Shown: positions 17,718 to 26,288 of the stretch, piece after piece
How the letters are laid out: the number at the start of each line of letters is the position of its first letter
Position numbering within the stretch: position 1 is the stretch's first letter
Assembly (NCBI GenBank): GCA_003260025.2
Contig: QFZU02000178.1
Span: forward strand, 1-64,000
From: Microbispora triticiradicis
Lineage (GTDB): Bacteria > Actinomycetota > Actinomycetes > Streptosporangiales > Streptosporangiaceae
Reading direction: 5' to 3'
DNA length: 64,000 bases
Program-made: the position numbers and the translations under genes
The notes under the pieces: generated by a model
What the model saw: the letters and a program-made list of their open reading frames with translations, nothing else
What the model was told of the DNA's origin: nothing
Databases searched by the model: none

Positions 17718-18604
17718 GCCCGCGCCGTGTCCGAGGCGAGCATGCCGACGCCCGACTCGGTCACGTCGAGCGCTCCCGCCGACAGCAGCGCGCCGATCGT
17801 CGCCGGCACGTCCCTCTTCTGCAGCACCCCCTGCAGGACGACGGTGTTCTCGTCGGCCAGGCTCGACCCGGCTCGCCACGAGTCCGCCGGCATGGCGAGG
17901 GCCGCCTCGGGCAGGCGTTCCGCCGGGACGCGGACCGTGAGCAGGACGTGGGCGGGCCCTACCCAGGCGGCCCGGAGCAGCCGGGCGACATTCCGGATCA
18001 CATCGCGTTTGCCCTTGTCCTCGTAGGCGACCGGGTTGGCGATCAGCTGGGCACCGCAGGTCTTGATCGTCTCGATGACCCGCAGGTTGTTCTGCCGGAG
18101 CGAATGGCCCGTCTCCACGACGTCCACCATCGCGTCCGCCAGTTCCGGGATCTTGGCCTCGGTCACGCCGTAGGACACCACCACCTCGGCCCGCCGCCCC
18201 GCGGCCTCCAGGAAGCGGCGGCTGGTGTTCGGATACTCGGTGGCCACGCGGACACCGTCGACGAGGTCCGTCACGCAGGTGGCGGCGTGGTCGGTGGGCA
18301 CCGCCAGCACCAGACGCCACGGCTTCTCACTGTGCCTGGAGTAGTCGAAGGCCTCCACCACCTCGACCTTGGCGCCGCTCTCCTCCACCCAGTCGGCACC
18401 GGTCAGCCCCAGGTCGAACGACCCGCTCTCGATCAGCGACGGGATCTCGCGCGGCTTGTAGAACGCCACCCGCGTCATGTTCCCGTAGTCGATGGTGCCG
18501 CGGTAGGAACTCTCCGACGATCGTCGTACGCGGAGCCCCGCGGCCTCGAAGAGCTGCAGGGCCCGCCGCTCCAGCGACCCCTTCGGCAGTGCGAGAGAGA
18601 TCAT
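17714..18604 (-). CDS. hisG: ATP phosphoribosyltransferase homologue (HisG, long form) of a pentostatin/coformycin-type cluster
   Basis: Condenses ATP with PRPP to phosphoribosyl-ATP. The 296-aa protein has the long-form architecture: catalytic periplasmic-binding-like domain (LALPKGSLERR, GLTGADWVEESG, PRPP-loop region VDVVETGHSLRQNNL) and a C-terminal ACT-like regulatory domain. Primary hisG usually sits in a histidine operon. Here it is flanked by an SDR and a SAICAR-synthetase homologue, the gene trio named penA-B-C or cofA-B-C in pentostatin and coformycin clusters (recalled knowledge), so it most likely starts the diazepine-nucleoside pathway. The ATG at 18604 follows AAGGAGGAG and overlaps the stop of a short upstream reading frame (TAATG). 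Confidence 0.9.
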   Translation of the reverse strand: MISLALPKGSLERRALQLFEAAGLRVRRSSESSYRGTIDYGNMTRVAFYKPREIPSLIESGSFDLGLTGADWVEESGAKVEVVEAFDYSRHSEKPWRLVLAVPTDHAATCVTDLVDGVRVATEYPNTSRRFLEAAGRRAEVVVSYGVTEAKIPELADAMVDVVETGHSLRQNNLRVIETIKTCGAQLIANPVAYEDKGKRDVIRNVARLLRAAWVGPAHVLLTVRVPAERLPEAALAMPADSWRAGSSLADENTVVLQGVLQKRDVPATIGALLSAGALDVTESGVGMLASDTARA

Positions 18605-18711
18605 TACTCCTCCTTGCAGGCGTGATGAGCCGGCACTCGGTACGCATCCGTGCAGGTGATGGTTTCGATCCGCATCGGGTGGCCGGACTCCGCCGGCAGG
18701 AGCATCGTCAC
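18604..18711 (-). CDS. Possible 35-codon leader peptide coupled to hisG
   Basis: A GTG at 18711 (or ATG at 18705) preceded by CGGAGGAACC opens a 35-codon frame (MTMLLPAESGHPMRIET...) ending HHACKEE-TAA. The TAA shares a base with the hisG ATG. The good ribosome site and the coupling suggest it is translated. I recognise no family. It fills most of the SDR-hisG gap, so it may be a leader controlling hisG translation, or a relic. Confidence 0.4.
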   Translation of the reverse strand: MTMLLPAESGHPMRIETITCTDAYRVPAHHACKEE

Positions 18712-18733
18712 GGTACGGTTCCTCCGTGGCGCG

Positions 18734-19438
18734 CTACACGTGCAGCAGCCGGTCGATGCCGGTGATGGGCGGTTCGGCCAGGTGGGCCGGGCGCACCTCG
18801 ATCTCTCCCACGACGAGGTCCCTCGGCCAGGAGTCGATGATGGTGCAGACGCAGCGGGCGACCGACCGGGTGCTCATCTTGTACCGCGACTCGTCGCCGT
18901 CCAGGTTCGCTATCGCGCCGGGCGAGACGAGGCAGGCCCGGACGCCGTTGCGCCGCTCTTCCAGCAGCAGCGTTTCGACCAGCGCCTTCAGCCCTGCCTT
19001 GGTGGCGCTGTAGGCGGCGCCGCCCTCGAAGTACCGGGAGCCTGCGTGGCTGCCCATGGCGACGAAGATGCCGCGGGCGGCTCTCAGCGCCGGCAGGACG
19101 GCCTTTATGAGGTGGAAGGCGGCACTGAGGTTGATCGAGACCAATCGGTCCCAGTCCGCCTCGTCCAGTTCGGCGATCGGGTCGAGGACCCGGTCGACCG
19201 CGTTGGAGACGCACACGTCGAGACGGCCGGCCTCCTCCAGCACCTGGCCAACCGCCTCCCTGATCTGGCGGGGGTCGGCCAGGTCGCAGCGGCGCTCCCC
19301 GAGCCGGTCCTCCCCTGCCAGGGAGCGGTTCAACGAGAAGACGCGGTAGCCGCGGCAGCGCAGATCCTCCGCGATCGCCCTGCCGCTGCCGCGATTGGTG
19401 CCCGTGATCAGGGCGACCGGGGCCTCAGTCGATGACAT
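18734..19438 (-). CDS. Short-chain dehydrogenase/reductase (PenB/CofB-like)
   Basis: Classical SDR of 234 aa. The nucleotide motif is TGTNRGSG near the N-terminus, the catalytic Ser lies in AMGSHAGS and the catalytic pair is in YSATKAG. In pentostatin and coformycin pathways the homologous reductase reduces the 8-keto diazepine precursor to the final (R)-8-hydroxyl; by synteny the same role is inferred here. The start overlaps the end of the SAICAR-synthetase homologue by 14 bp, so the two are co-transcribed and probably coupled. Confidence 0.85.
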   Translation of the reverse strand: MSSTEAPVALITGTNRGSGRAIAEDLRCRGYRVFSLNRSLAGEDRLGERRCDLADPRQIREAVGQVLEEAGRLDVCVSNAVDRVLDPIAELDEADWDRLVSINLSAAFHLIKAVLPALRAARGIFVAMGSHAGSRYFEGGAAYSATKAGLKALVETLLLEERRNGVRACLVSPGAIANLDGDESRYKMSTRSVARCVCTIIDSWPRDLVVGEIEVRPAHLAEPPITGIDRLLHV

Positions 19439-20156
19439 CGAGGATGCGGCTCCACTGGTTCACGATCTCGTCTCCCTCGACACCGCCACGGAACAGGTCC
19501 TTGTCCAGAGGAGAGCCGTCCTGGTGCCGCAACCGCATGCAGTCCTGGGAGATCTCGGAGATGACGCTCAGCTCGCCGTCCTCCGTCTGCCCGAAGATGA
19601 GGCAGAAGTCCCAGAGGTCCACCGGGTGCAGCCAGGATCGCAGCACGTCGTTGACCACGAGGGCGCGCTCGCGCATCTCGTCGACCGGCAGCCCGAGGAC
19701 CCTCAGGTAGTCCTCGCCGATCGGCTGGTCCTCGGGATCGCACCGGTAGTCGAACTTCACCACAGGGCGGGGCAGGCGCGTGCCGTCCTCGAACAGGCCC
19801 GGGTACTTCCGCGTGGTCGATCCGGTGGCCCTGTTCTTCACGATGACCTCGAAGGGCGGCGCCGGGACGTAGTCGGCGAGGTACAGGTCGTCGGAGACCC
19901 GCTCCCTGAACGCGCACGGAACGCCCGCGGCCGCGACCCGGGCCGCGGCCTTTTCGTAGAATTCGAGCCGCAGCGGGCCGGTGCGTTCCACGATTTCGTC
20001 ACGCTGGTAGGTGAAGCTGCGCAGGCTGGGGATTATCTGCACGAGGCACAGCCCGTCGGGCAGTAGCCACAGACGCTTACTGCGCCCGACGATATCGGGT
20101 TCTATCCTCGCGGTTAGCTCAAGGACCGGGATTCCTCGCCTGGACTCGTAATCCAC
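19425..20156 (-). CDS. purC: SAICAR synthetase-like protein (PenC/CofC-like)
   Basis: 243-aa homologue of phosphoribosylaminoimidazole-succinocarboxamide synthase, an ATP-grasp-related ligase. Segments such as GRSKRLWLLPDGL, FYEKAAARV, EVIVKNRATGST and SEISQDCMRLR fit the family. The N-terminal region is diverged from primary PurC. First gene of the minus-strand biosynthetic run and adjacent to SDR and HisG homologues, it most likely works in diazepine ring construction rather than purine synthesis. The GTG at 20156 is used. Its promoter lies in the 195-bp divergent region shared with the aminotransferase. Confidence 0.85.
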   Translation of the reverse strand: MDYESRRGIPVLELTARIEPDIVGRSKRLWLLPDGLCLVQIIPSLRSFTYQRDEIVERTGPLRLEFYEKAAARVAAAGVPCAFRERVSDDLYLADYVPAPPFEVIVKNRATGSTTRKYPGLFEDGTRLPRPVVKFDYRCDPEDQPIGEDYLRVLGLPVDEMRERALVVNDVLRSWLHPVDLWDFCLIFGQTEDGELSVISEISQDCMRLRHQDGSPLDKDLFRGGVEGDEIVNQWSRILDVID

Positions 20157-20274
20157 ATCGCCCCCATATTGGCGCTAGCAGTCCGCCTGGGGCAGACCCG
20201 TGACCAATGGCCTCACACACCTTTCTATGCGGATGCAAGGTTGTCAAGACGCCGCGAACGGGCCGAAAACCCGC

Positions 20275-20303
20275 TTGACTCGCTCAAAACCCACGAGTAC
20301 GGT
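20275..20303 (+). promoter_or_regulatory. Promoter of the aminotransferase-ABC-Nudix operon
   Basis: TTGACT (20275-20280), 17-base spacer, TACGGT (20298-20303), a good match to the actinomycete housekeeping consensus, 48 bp before the start codon. On the other strand, TTGACA at about 20251-20256 could be the -35 of the purC-SDR-hisG run. Confidence 0.6.
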
Positions 20304-20350
20304 CTGTGAAATTAGGCGCAAGATCCATTAATTCCGGACAGGGAGGATCT

Positions 20351-21613
20351 TTGTCCAAACACGAGCGAATAGCACACTCTAAGATCACCCGCAAGTTCAA
20401 GTCCGCAGGGCAGCAGCTCCTGTTCTCGCAGGGCAAGCGGGGTGAGGTCTCCGACGCGAACGGCGTGACGTACACCGACTTCGTCATGGGTTACGGACCG
20501 GTGATTCTCGGTCACTCGGATGACCAATTCAGTGAGATCCTGAGCCGTTATCTGGTCAACGGCGTAATGATGCCGGGCTACACGACCTTTCACCAGGAGT
20601 ACCTGGAGCGGCTGCTCGGCGACCGTCCGAAAGATCGCGGCGCGTACTTCAAGACCGCTTCCGAGGCCGTAACCGCGGCTTTCCGGCTGGCCGCAATGCG
20701 GACCGGACGGCTCGGCGTCGTCCGCAGCGGGTATATCGGCTGGCACGACGCGCAGATCGCCAATTCCCTGAAATGGCACGAGCCGCTGCATTCCCCACTG
20801 CGGGAAAAGCTCCGATACACCGACGCGATGCGCGGGATCGGCGAGACCGAGCCCGCGGCCAACTGGGTCGACCTGCGTCTGGAGTCTCTCGCCGAACTGC
20901 TGGACCGGCACAAGGGCCTGCTGGGGTGTTTCGTCTTCGACGCCTATCTGGCGTCGTTCACCACCCCCGAGGTGCTGCGCCAGGCCGTCGCGATGTGCCG
21001 CGAGGCCGGCCTGCTCACGGTCTTCGACGAGACCAAGACCGGGGGCCGGATCTCACCGCTCGGCTACGACCACGACAACCGCCTCGGCTCCGATCTGATC
21101 GTGATCGGCAAGGCGCTGGCCAACGGGGCTCCGCTGAGCCTTCTGGTGGGCGACGCGGAACTGCTCGCGCAGGCGGAGCGGGCGCGGCTCAGCGGCACCT
21201 TCTCCAAGGAGATGATCGCCGTCTACGCCGCGCTGGCGACCAGGGACATCCTGGAGAAGCCGGTCGGGGACTCGCCGGACGGCTGGGCCGAGATCGGCAG
21301 GATCGGCACGCAGGTGGCGTCCGTCTTCACCGCGGCCGCGCAGGACGCCGGAGTGGGCTCGCTGGTCGGCGCCCGTCCGGTGCTCGGCGGCGGGATGTTC
21401 GAGCTGGTGTACCACGACGACACGCTCCTCGGCGACAAGGAGCGGCGTGAGGCGCTGCTCGCCGCCCTCACCGGGGCCGGCATCCTCCTGCTCGAAGGCC
21501 ACCCCTCCTTCGTGAGCCTCGCGCACCGCGACACCGACTGGGCCGACCTGCACGACCGTGCCCGCCAGGCATTCGAGGAGTGGAACACCTCGGCCGGAGC
21601 CGGCCGTGGCTGA
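20351..21613 (+). CDS. Class III (glutamate-1-semialdehyde aminotransferase-like) PLP aminotransferase
   Basis: PLP enzyme of fold type I, 420 aa. The Schiff-base lysine is Lys254 in VIGKALANGAPLS, preceded by the cofactor-binding FDETKTGGR. The TTG at 20351 is preferred because GGGAGGA lies directly upstream; a GTG at 20306 would place the initiator almost on the promoter. The following Gfo/Idh dehydrogenase overlaps it by 8 bp. A dehydrogenase-aminotransferase pair is the usual way to convert a hydroxyl to an amine via a ketone, so the pair is inferred to make an aminodeoxy-adenosine (2'-amino in the described Actinomadura cluster). Confidence 0.85.
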   Translation: MSKHERIAHSKITRKFKSAGQQLLFSQGKRGEVSDANGVTYTDFVMGYGPVILGHSDDQFSEILSRYLVNGVMMPGYTTFHQEYLERLLGDRPKDRGAYFKTASEAVTAAFRLAAMRTGRLGVVRSGYIGWHDAQIANSLKWHEPLHSPLREKLRYTDAMRGIGETEPAANWVDLRLESLAELLDRHKGLLGCFVFDAYLASFTTPEVLRQAVAMCREAGLLTVFDETKTGGRISPLGYDHDNRLGSDLIVIGKALANGAPLSLLVGDAELLAQAERARLSGTFSKEMIAVYAALATRDILEKPVGDSPDGWAEIGRIGTQVASVFTAAAQDAGVGSLVGARPVLGGGMFELVYHDDTLLGDKERREALLAALTGAGILLLEGHPSFVSLAHRDTDWADLHDRARQAFEEWNTSAGAGRG

Positions 21614-22682
21614 CGCCCTCCGCCTCGCTCTGGTGGGGTGCGGCCGCCAGATGCGACAGAACCTCCTTCCCTTCCTGCAGCGCATCCCCGGTCACCGGGT
21701 GGTCGCCTGCGTGGACCCCGACAGGTCCCTCGCCGCGGAGCTCGCGTCCCTGGCCGGCGGTGTGGTCCACGCCGAGTCGGTCGAGGCTCTCGATCTCGAG
21801 ACCGTGGACGCGGCGGTGCTCGCCGTGCCGCCCGAGCCGTCCTACGTGCTCACCCGCTACCTGGTGGAGCACGGAGTCGACTGCTTCGTGGAGAAGCCCG
21901 CCGGGCCGTCCACCGCCGCCCTGCAGGACCTGGACAAGGTGGTGCACAACACCGGCCGGCACGTCCAGGTGGGGTTCAACTTCCGCTACGCCGAAACCCT
22001 TCAGCGGCTGCACGAGCTGAGCCGGGACGTCCGGGCCACTCCGTGCTCGGTCACGATCGACTTCTACAGCCGCCACCCGTCGGCTCCCCAGTGGGGTGTC
22101 GACACGACGCTGGAGGCGTGGATCCGGCACAACGGGGTGCACGCGCTCGACCTGGCGCGCTGGTTCGTGCCCTCCCCCGTCGTCCAGGTGGACGCGCACG
22201 CCATCACCGGCGACGCCGACCGCTTCCAGGGGACCGTCTTCCTGCGCCACGACGACGGATCGCTCTCGACCCTCCGGATGGGCAACCACGTCAGGCGCTT
22301 CCTGGTGGGCGTCACCGTGCAGGGCATGGACGGCAGCCGCTACAGCGCCCCGTCCCTCGAACGGGTGACCCTTGACCTGTCCGAGGGCCTGCCGTTCGGC
22401 CAGGAACTGCACAGCACGCGCAACCTCGACCACGGCTGGACGCGCAGCGGGTTCGGGCCGGAGCTGGAGGCCTTCCTGGACGCCTGCCGCCGGAAGCCGG
22501 CCGGGCACCCCGTGAACGGGAACGGCGACGGCCACTCCCCCACGTGGGAGGCGCCGACGGTCGCCGACGCGCTCGCGGCGTCGAAGCTGTGCGACCAGAC
22601 GATGGACGAGTTGCACGCCACCGGCGGGAGCGGCTTCGGCTCCCTGACGGATCCGGTCCCGGCGTCGGCAGAGGTCGGTTAG
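21606..22682 (+). CDS. Gfo/Idh/MocA-family NAD(P)-dependent oxidoreductase
   Basis: 358-aa oxidoreductase with an N-terminal Rossmann fold (LALVGCGRQMRQN) and the family motif CFVEKPAG with the conserved Lys. The substrate-domain segment WIRHNGVHALDLARWF holds His-rich positions expected for the active site. It probably oxidises a ribose hydroxyl of an adenine nucleotide to a ketone for the preceding aminotransferase. The GTG at 21606 overlaps the aminotransferase stop by 8 bp and follows GGAG; an earlier start at 21558 would only add translated aminotransferase sequence. Confidence 0.85.
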   Translation: MADALRLALVGCGRQMRQNLLPFLQRIPGHRVVACVDPDRSLAAELASLAGGVVHAESVEALDLETVDAAVLAVPPEPSYVLTRYLVEHGVDCFVEKPAGPSTAALQDLDKVVHNTGRHVQVGFNFRYAETLQRLHELSRDVRATPCSVTIDFYSRHPSAPQWGVDTTLEAWIRHNGVHALDLARWFVPSPVVQVDAHAITGDADRFQGTVFLRHDDGSLSTLRMGNHVRRFLVGVTVQGMDGSRYSAPSLERVTLDLSEGLPFGQELHSTRNLDHGWTRSGFGPELEAFLDACRRKPAGHPVNGNGDGHSPTWEAPTVADALAASKLCDQTMDELHATGGSGFGSLTDPVPASAEVG

Positions 22683-24476
22683 TTGACCACGGGAACCAGT
22701 CAGGCACCCGAAGACCCCGCGGCCGAGGGGACGCGCCCAGCAGGAGAGCCCGGCGACGGGCCGGGCGCGTCCCCGCGGGTGGGCGGGTGGATCTCCGTCC
22801 ACCTGCGACGGCACCGGCGCCTGCTGCTGTCGTTCACCGTCGCGGCGGTGGCGGCGAACCTCTGCTCCACCCTGGTTCCCGTCCAGATCGGCTCGGCGTT
22901 CGCCGAGGCCGGCGGCGCCCACCCGGACCTCGGCGTGGTCGCGGCCGCGGCGCTCGCCGCCGGTCTGCTGGCGGTCGGCAGGTTCGCCGCCGACCTGCTG
23001 TCCAACGGCTCGATGGAGATCATCGCCCAGCGGGTCAAACGGGACCTGCGCGACGATCTGTACCGCAGCCTGCTGAGCAAGCGCATGTCCTTCCACGACC
23101 AGCAGCGCATCGGCGACATCCTGGCCCGCGCCATCAACGACGCGAGACTCGTCGACTACATGCTCAGCCCCGGGGTCTCCACCGCGTTCAACGGGATCCT
23201 GGCCCTGCTGGTCCCGACCCTGTTCATCGCCTCGCTGCACGGCCAGCTGCTGCTGGCCCCCGGCGTGATGATCCTGGTGTTCGCCTGCGCGCTGAGCTAC
23301 CACCTGCGGCGGCTGCATCCGCTGACCATGCGGGCCCGGGAGTCCTTCGCGGACCTCAACGAGCGTTTCTCCACCACGCTGTCCGGCATCGCCACGGTCA
23401 AGGCGTGCACCCAGGAGGAGCACGAGCGGCTCGCGTTCAGGAGCGCCGCGGCCGCGTACCGGGACGCCTTCGTCAGGCGGGGCCGGGCGCAGGCCGTCTA
23501 CCTGCCCGCGCTGAGTTTCGCGCTCGGCATGGCGATCGGCTCCATCCACTCCCTCTACCTGTACGCGCAGGGCGAGCTGACCCTCGCCCAGATCGTCACC
23601 TATCTCGGCTGGCTGGTGTTGTTCGCCCAGCCGGTCAGCATGTCCGAGCAGGCCGTACCGGTCATCCAGGAGGGCGTCGTCGCCGCCACCCGGATGAGGC
23701 AGATCATCGAGGGCGACCCGGGCGAGCGGGAGGACGTCGAGGGCACCACGGCGGCCATCACCGGCTCGATCACCTTCGACCACGTGACCTTCCGCGCCAA
23801 CGGCAGGGACGTCCTGCACGACGTCTCCTTCCATGTTCCCGCCGGCCGCACCCTCGCCGTCGTCGGCCCCACCGGCAGCGGCAAGAGCATGCTCGTCAAG
23901 CTGGTCAACCGCATGTACGACGCCGCCGAGGGACGGGTGCTGATCGACGGACGGGACGTACGCGACTGGGAGCCGGGCGCGCTTCGCCGCCAGATCGGCC
24001 ATGTGGACCAGGAGACCTTCCTGTTCTCCAAGAGCGTGCTGGACAACATCGCCTTCGGGTCGCCGGACGGCGCCGGGTACGAGGACGTCCTGCGCGTGTC
24101 CAAGCAGGCGTGCGCGGACGAGTTCGTGCAGACGATGGAGAACGGCTACGCCACGGTCCTCAACGAGGGCGGGACGACGCTGTCCGGCGGGCAACGGCAG
24201 CGGCTGGCCATCGCGAGGGCGTTGCTCACCGACCCTCGCATCCTCACCCTCGACGACGCGACCAGCGCGGTCGACGCCCGGACCGAGACGACCATCACCG
24301 AGGCGATCGAGCGCGCGGCCACCGGCCGTACCACGGTGCTGATCTCGCACCGCCCCGGCCAGATCCGGCGCGCCGACCTGATCCTGCTGCTGGACGCCGG
24401 GCGGGTCGTCGACCAGGGAACGCACGAGGAGCTGATGGCGCGCTGCGCGCTCTACCGGGAGATCTACAGTGGCTGA
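22683..24476 (+). CDS. ABC exporter half-transporter A (canonical signature, degenerate Walker B)
   Basis: Type IV ABC half-transporter of 597 aa with six N-terminal membrane helices and a C-terminal nucleotide-binding domain. Walker A is GPTGSGKS and the signature is LSGGQRQRLAIARAL. After Walker B the sequence is LDDATSAVD, so the catalytic glutamate is replaced by Asp; the switch His is present (LISHRP). This is the pattern of the partner carrying the degenerate catalytic site in heterodimeric exporters such as TM287/288 and BmrCD. The TTG start immediately follows the dehydrogenase stop. It pairs with the next gene, and export of the nucleoside product is inferred. Confidence 0.9.
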   Translation: MTTGTSQAPEDPAAEGTRPAGEPGDGPGASPRVGGWISVHLRRHRRLLLSFTVAAVAANLCSTLVPVQIGSAFAEAGGAHPDLGVVAAAALAAGLLAVGRFAADLLSNGSMEIIAQRVKRDLRDDLYRSLLSKRMSFHDQQRIGDILARAINDARLVDYMLSPGVSTAFNGILALLVPTLFIASLHGQLLLAPGVMILVFACALSYHLRRLHPLTMRARESFADLNERFSTTLSGIATVKACTQEEHERLAFRSAAAAYRDAFVRRGRAQAVYLPALSFALGMAIGSIHSLYLYAQGELTLAQIVTYLGWLVLFAQPVSMSEQAVPVIQEGVVAATRMRQIIEGDPGEREDVEGTTAAITGSITFDHVTFRANGRDVLHDVSFHVPAGRTLAVVGPTGSGKSMLVKLVNRMYDAAEGRVLIDGRDVRDWEPGALRRQIGHVDQETFLFSKSVLDNIAFGSPDGAGYEDVLRVSKQACADEFVQTMENGYATVLNEGGTTLSGGQRQRLAIARALLTDPRILTLDDATSAVDARTETTITEAIERAATGRTTVLISHRPGQIRRADLILLLDAGRVVDQGTHEELMARCALYREIYSG

Positions 24477-24509
24477 CACCCGTATCGCCGAGACGGACCG
24501 GCGGCCGTC

Positions 24510-26288
24510 GTGAGCGACCTGTTCGCGGGCCTGAGCGGCGACACCTACGACCGCGTCTACGGCAACCGCCGCCTCCTCGGCCGCATTCTCCGCTACCTGC
24601 GGGCACAGCGCGGCGCGATGCTCGGCTCCGCCGCCCTCGTCGTGGGATCCGCCCTGCTGACCGCCGCGGTGCCGGTGGTCATCTCCCGCATGATCGACCA
24701 GGTCGGGGACGGGACCGGGCTGGGCGTGCGGCTGAGCCTGTTCGTCGTCGCGGCCGCGGTGCTGGCCTGGGGGATGAACTGGGCGCGCCAGGCCCTGGCG
24801 GCGTGGCTGGTGGGTGGGGTCGTGTACCGGCTGCAGTGCGAGGCCGCCGACGCCGCGCTCGCCAAGGACGTCGCCTTCTACGACGACAACTCGGTCGGGA
24901 AGGTGCTCAGCCGGGTCACCGGCGACACCGAGGGCTTCAGCTCGGTCATGACCCTCACCCTGAACCTGATCAGCCAGATGTTCCTGGTGCTGCTGCTCGG
25001 CGGCGTGGTGTTCTGGATCGACGTGGACCTCGGTCTGATCATCCTGGCCACGCTTCCGCTCCTGCTCGCCGCGGCGCTGGCCTTCCGCAGGCTCGCCAGG
25101 ATGGCGGCGTCCGCCACGCGGCGGGTGATGGCCAAGGTCAACGCGACCGTGCACGAGTCGATGCTGGGCATCTCGGTCGCCAAGAGCTTCGGCCGGGAGA
25201 GGGCCGTCTACCGCGACTTCGACGAGGTGAACCGCCTGTCCTACGCGGTCTACGTGCGGCAGGGCCTCATCTACGCGGTCATCCTCCCGGTCCTGACGCT
25301 GCTGGCCGGTCTGGCGACGGCGGTCGTCGTCTACCAGGGCGGACGCTTCGCGGTGCTCGGCAGGCTCTCCCCCGGCGAGTGGTACTTCGCCCTTCAGGCG
25401 CTCGGCATGCTGTGGCAGCCGGTCACCCAGGCGGCGTCCTTCTGGAGCCTGTTCCAGCAGGGTCTCGCCGCCGCCGAGCGGGTCTTCGCGCTCATCGACA
25501 GCGACCACGCCGTCGTCCAGCACGGAAACGAGCCGGTGACGCGGCTGGACGGCGAGATCGAGGCGCGCGGACTGCGCTTCGGCTACGCGGCCGGGACCGC
25601 CGTGTTCCACGATTTCGACCTGCGGATCGCCGCCCGGGAGACCGTGGCCGTCGTCGGGCACACGGGCGGCGGGAAGTCCACCCTGGCCAAGCTGATCGCC
25701 CGCGCCTACGACTTCCAGGGAGGCGAGCTGCTGGTCGACGGCCGCGACGTGCGCTCACTCGACCTCGGAGCGTACCGGGGGCGCGTCGGCGTCGTCCCGC
25801 AGCACCCGTTCGTCTTCGCGGGCACGCTCGCGGACAACATCGCCTACGGCAGGCCGGGAGCCGGCCACGCGGACGTCGAACGCGCCATCGAGAGGATCGG
25901 TCCCCAGGTGTGGTCCCGCAGTATGCCGATGTCCCTGCACGACACGCTGAGCGCCGGCGGGCAGGGGGTGTCGGTGGGGCAGCGGCAGCTCATCGCCCTC
26001 GCCCGGATGTTCCTCAGGGAGCCGGACATCGTGATCCTGGACGAGCCCACGGCCAGCGTCGACCCGCTGACCGAGCGGGACATCCAGAACGCGCTGTCCC
26101 GGCTGTTCACCGGCCGTACCGTGCTGGTGATCGCGCACCGGCTCTCCACGATCCGGCGGGCCGACCGCATCCTGGTCATGCACGAGGGCCGGGTCGCCGA
26201 GGACGGCGGATTCGACGAGCTGCTGCGCCGCGGCGGCCGCTTCGCCGGCCTGTACGCGACGTACTACGCCCATCAGGAGCCGGCGTGA
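24510..26288 (+). CDS. ABC exporter half-transporter B (canonical Walker B, degenerate signature)
   Basis: 592-aa half-transporter: six membrane helices, Walker A GHTGGGKST, Walker B ending ILDEPTASVD with the catalytic Glu, and switch His in VIAHRLS. The signature motif is VSVGQRQLIALARM, degenerate at LSGGQ. The defect complements that of the upstream subunit: this subunit's Walker A/B would pair with the intact LSGGQ of partner A, while A's Walker B Asp would face SVGQ. The two genes thus read as an obligate asymmetric heterodimer. The GTG at 24510 is the start; the Nudix gene overlaps its stop (GTGA). Confidence 0.9.
   Translation: MSDLFAGLSGDTYDRVYGNRRLLGRILRYLRAQRGAMLGSAALVVGSALLTAAVPVVISRMIDQVGDGTGLGVRLSLFVVAAAVLAWGMNWARQALAAWLVGGVVYRLQCEAADAALAKDVAFYDDNSVGKVLSRVTGDTEGFSSVMTLTLNLISQMFLVLLLGGVVFWIDVDLGLIILATLPLLLAAALAFRRLARMAASATRRVMAKVNATVHESMLGISVAKSFGRERAVYRDFDEVNRLSYAVYVRQGLIYAVILPVLTLLAGLATAVVVYQGGRFAVLGRLSPGEWYFALQALGMLWQPVTQAASFWSLFQQGLAAAERVFALIDSDHAVVQHGNEPVTRLDGEIEARGLRFGYAAGTAVFHDFDLRIAARETVAVVGHTGGGKSTLAKLIARAYDFQGGELLVDGRDVRSLDLGAYRGRVGVVPQHPFVFAGTLADNIAYGRPGAGHADVERAIERIGPQVWSRSMPMSLHDTLSAGGQGVSVGQRQLIALARMFLREPDIVILDEPTASVDPLTERDIQNALSRLFTGRTVLVIAHRLSTIRRADRILVMHEGRVAEDGGFDELLRRGGRFAGLYATYYAHQEPA

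Noticed and set aside
21468-25661. 1,397-residue minus-strand frame
   Set aside because: Antisense to the dehydrogenase and ABC genes, with no recognisable domain.
22544-26284. Plus-strand extension upstream of the Nudix domain in the same frame
   Set aside because: Low-complexity shadow of the two ABC genes; only the part from 26285 is a real gene.
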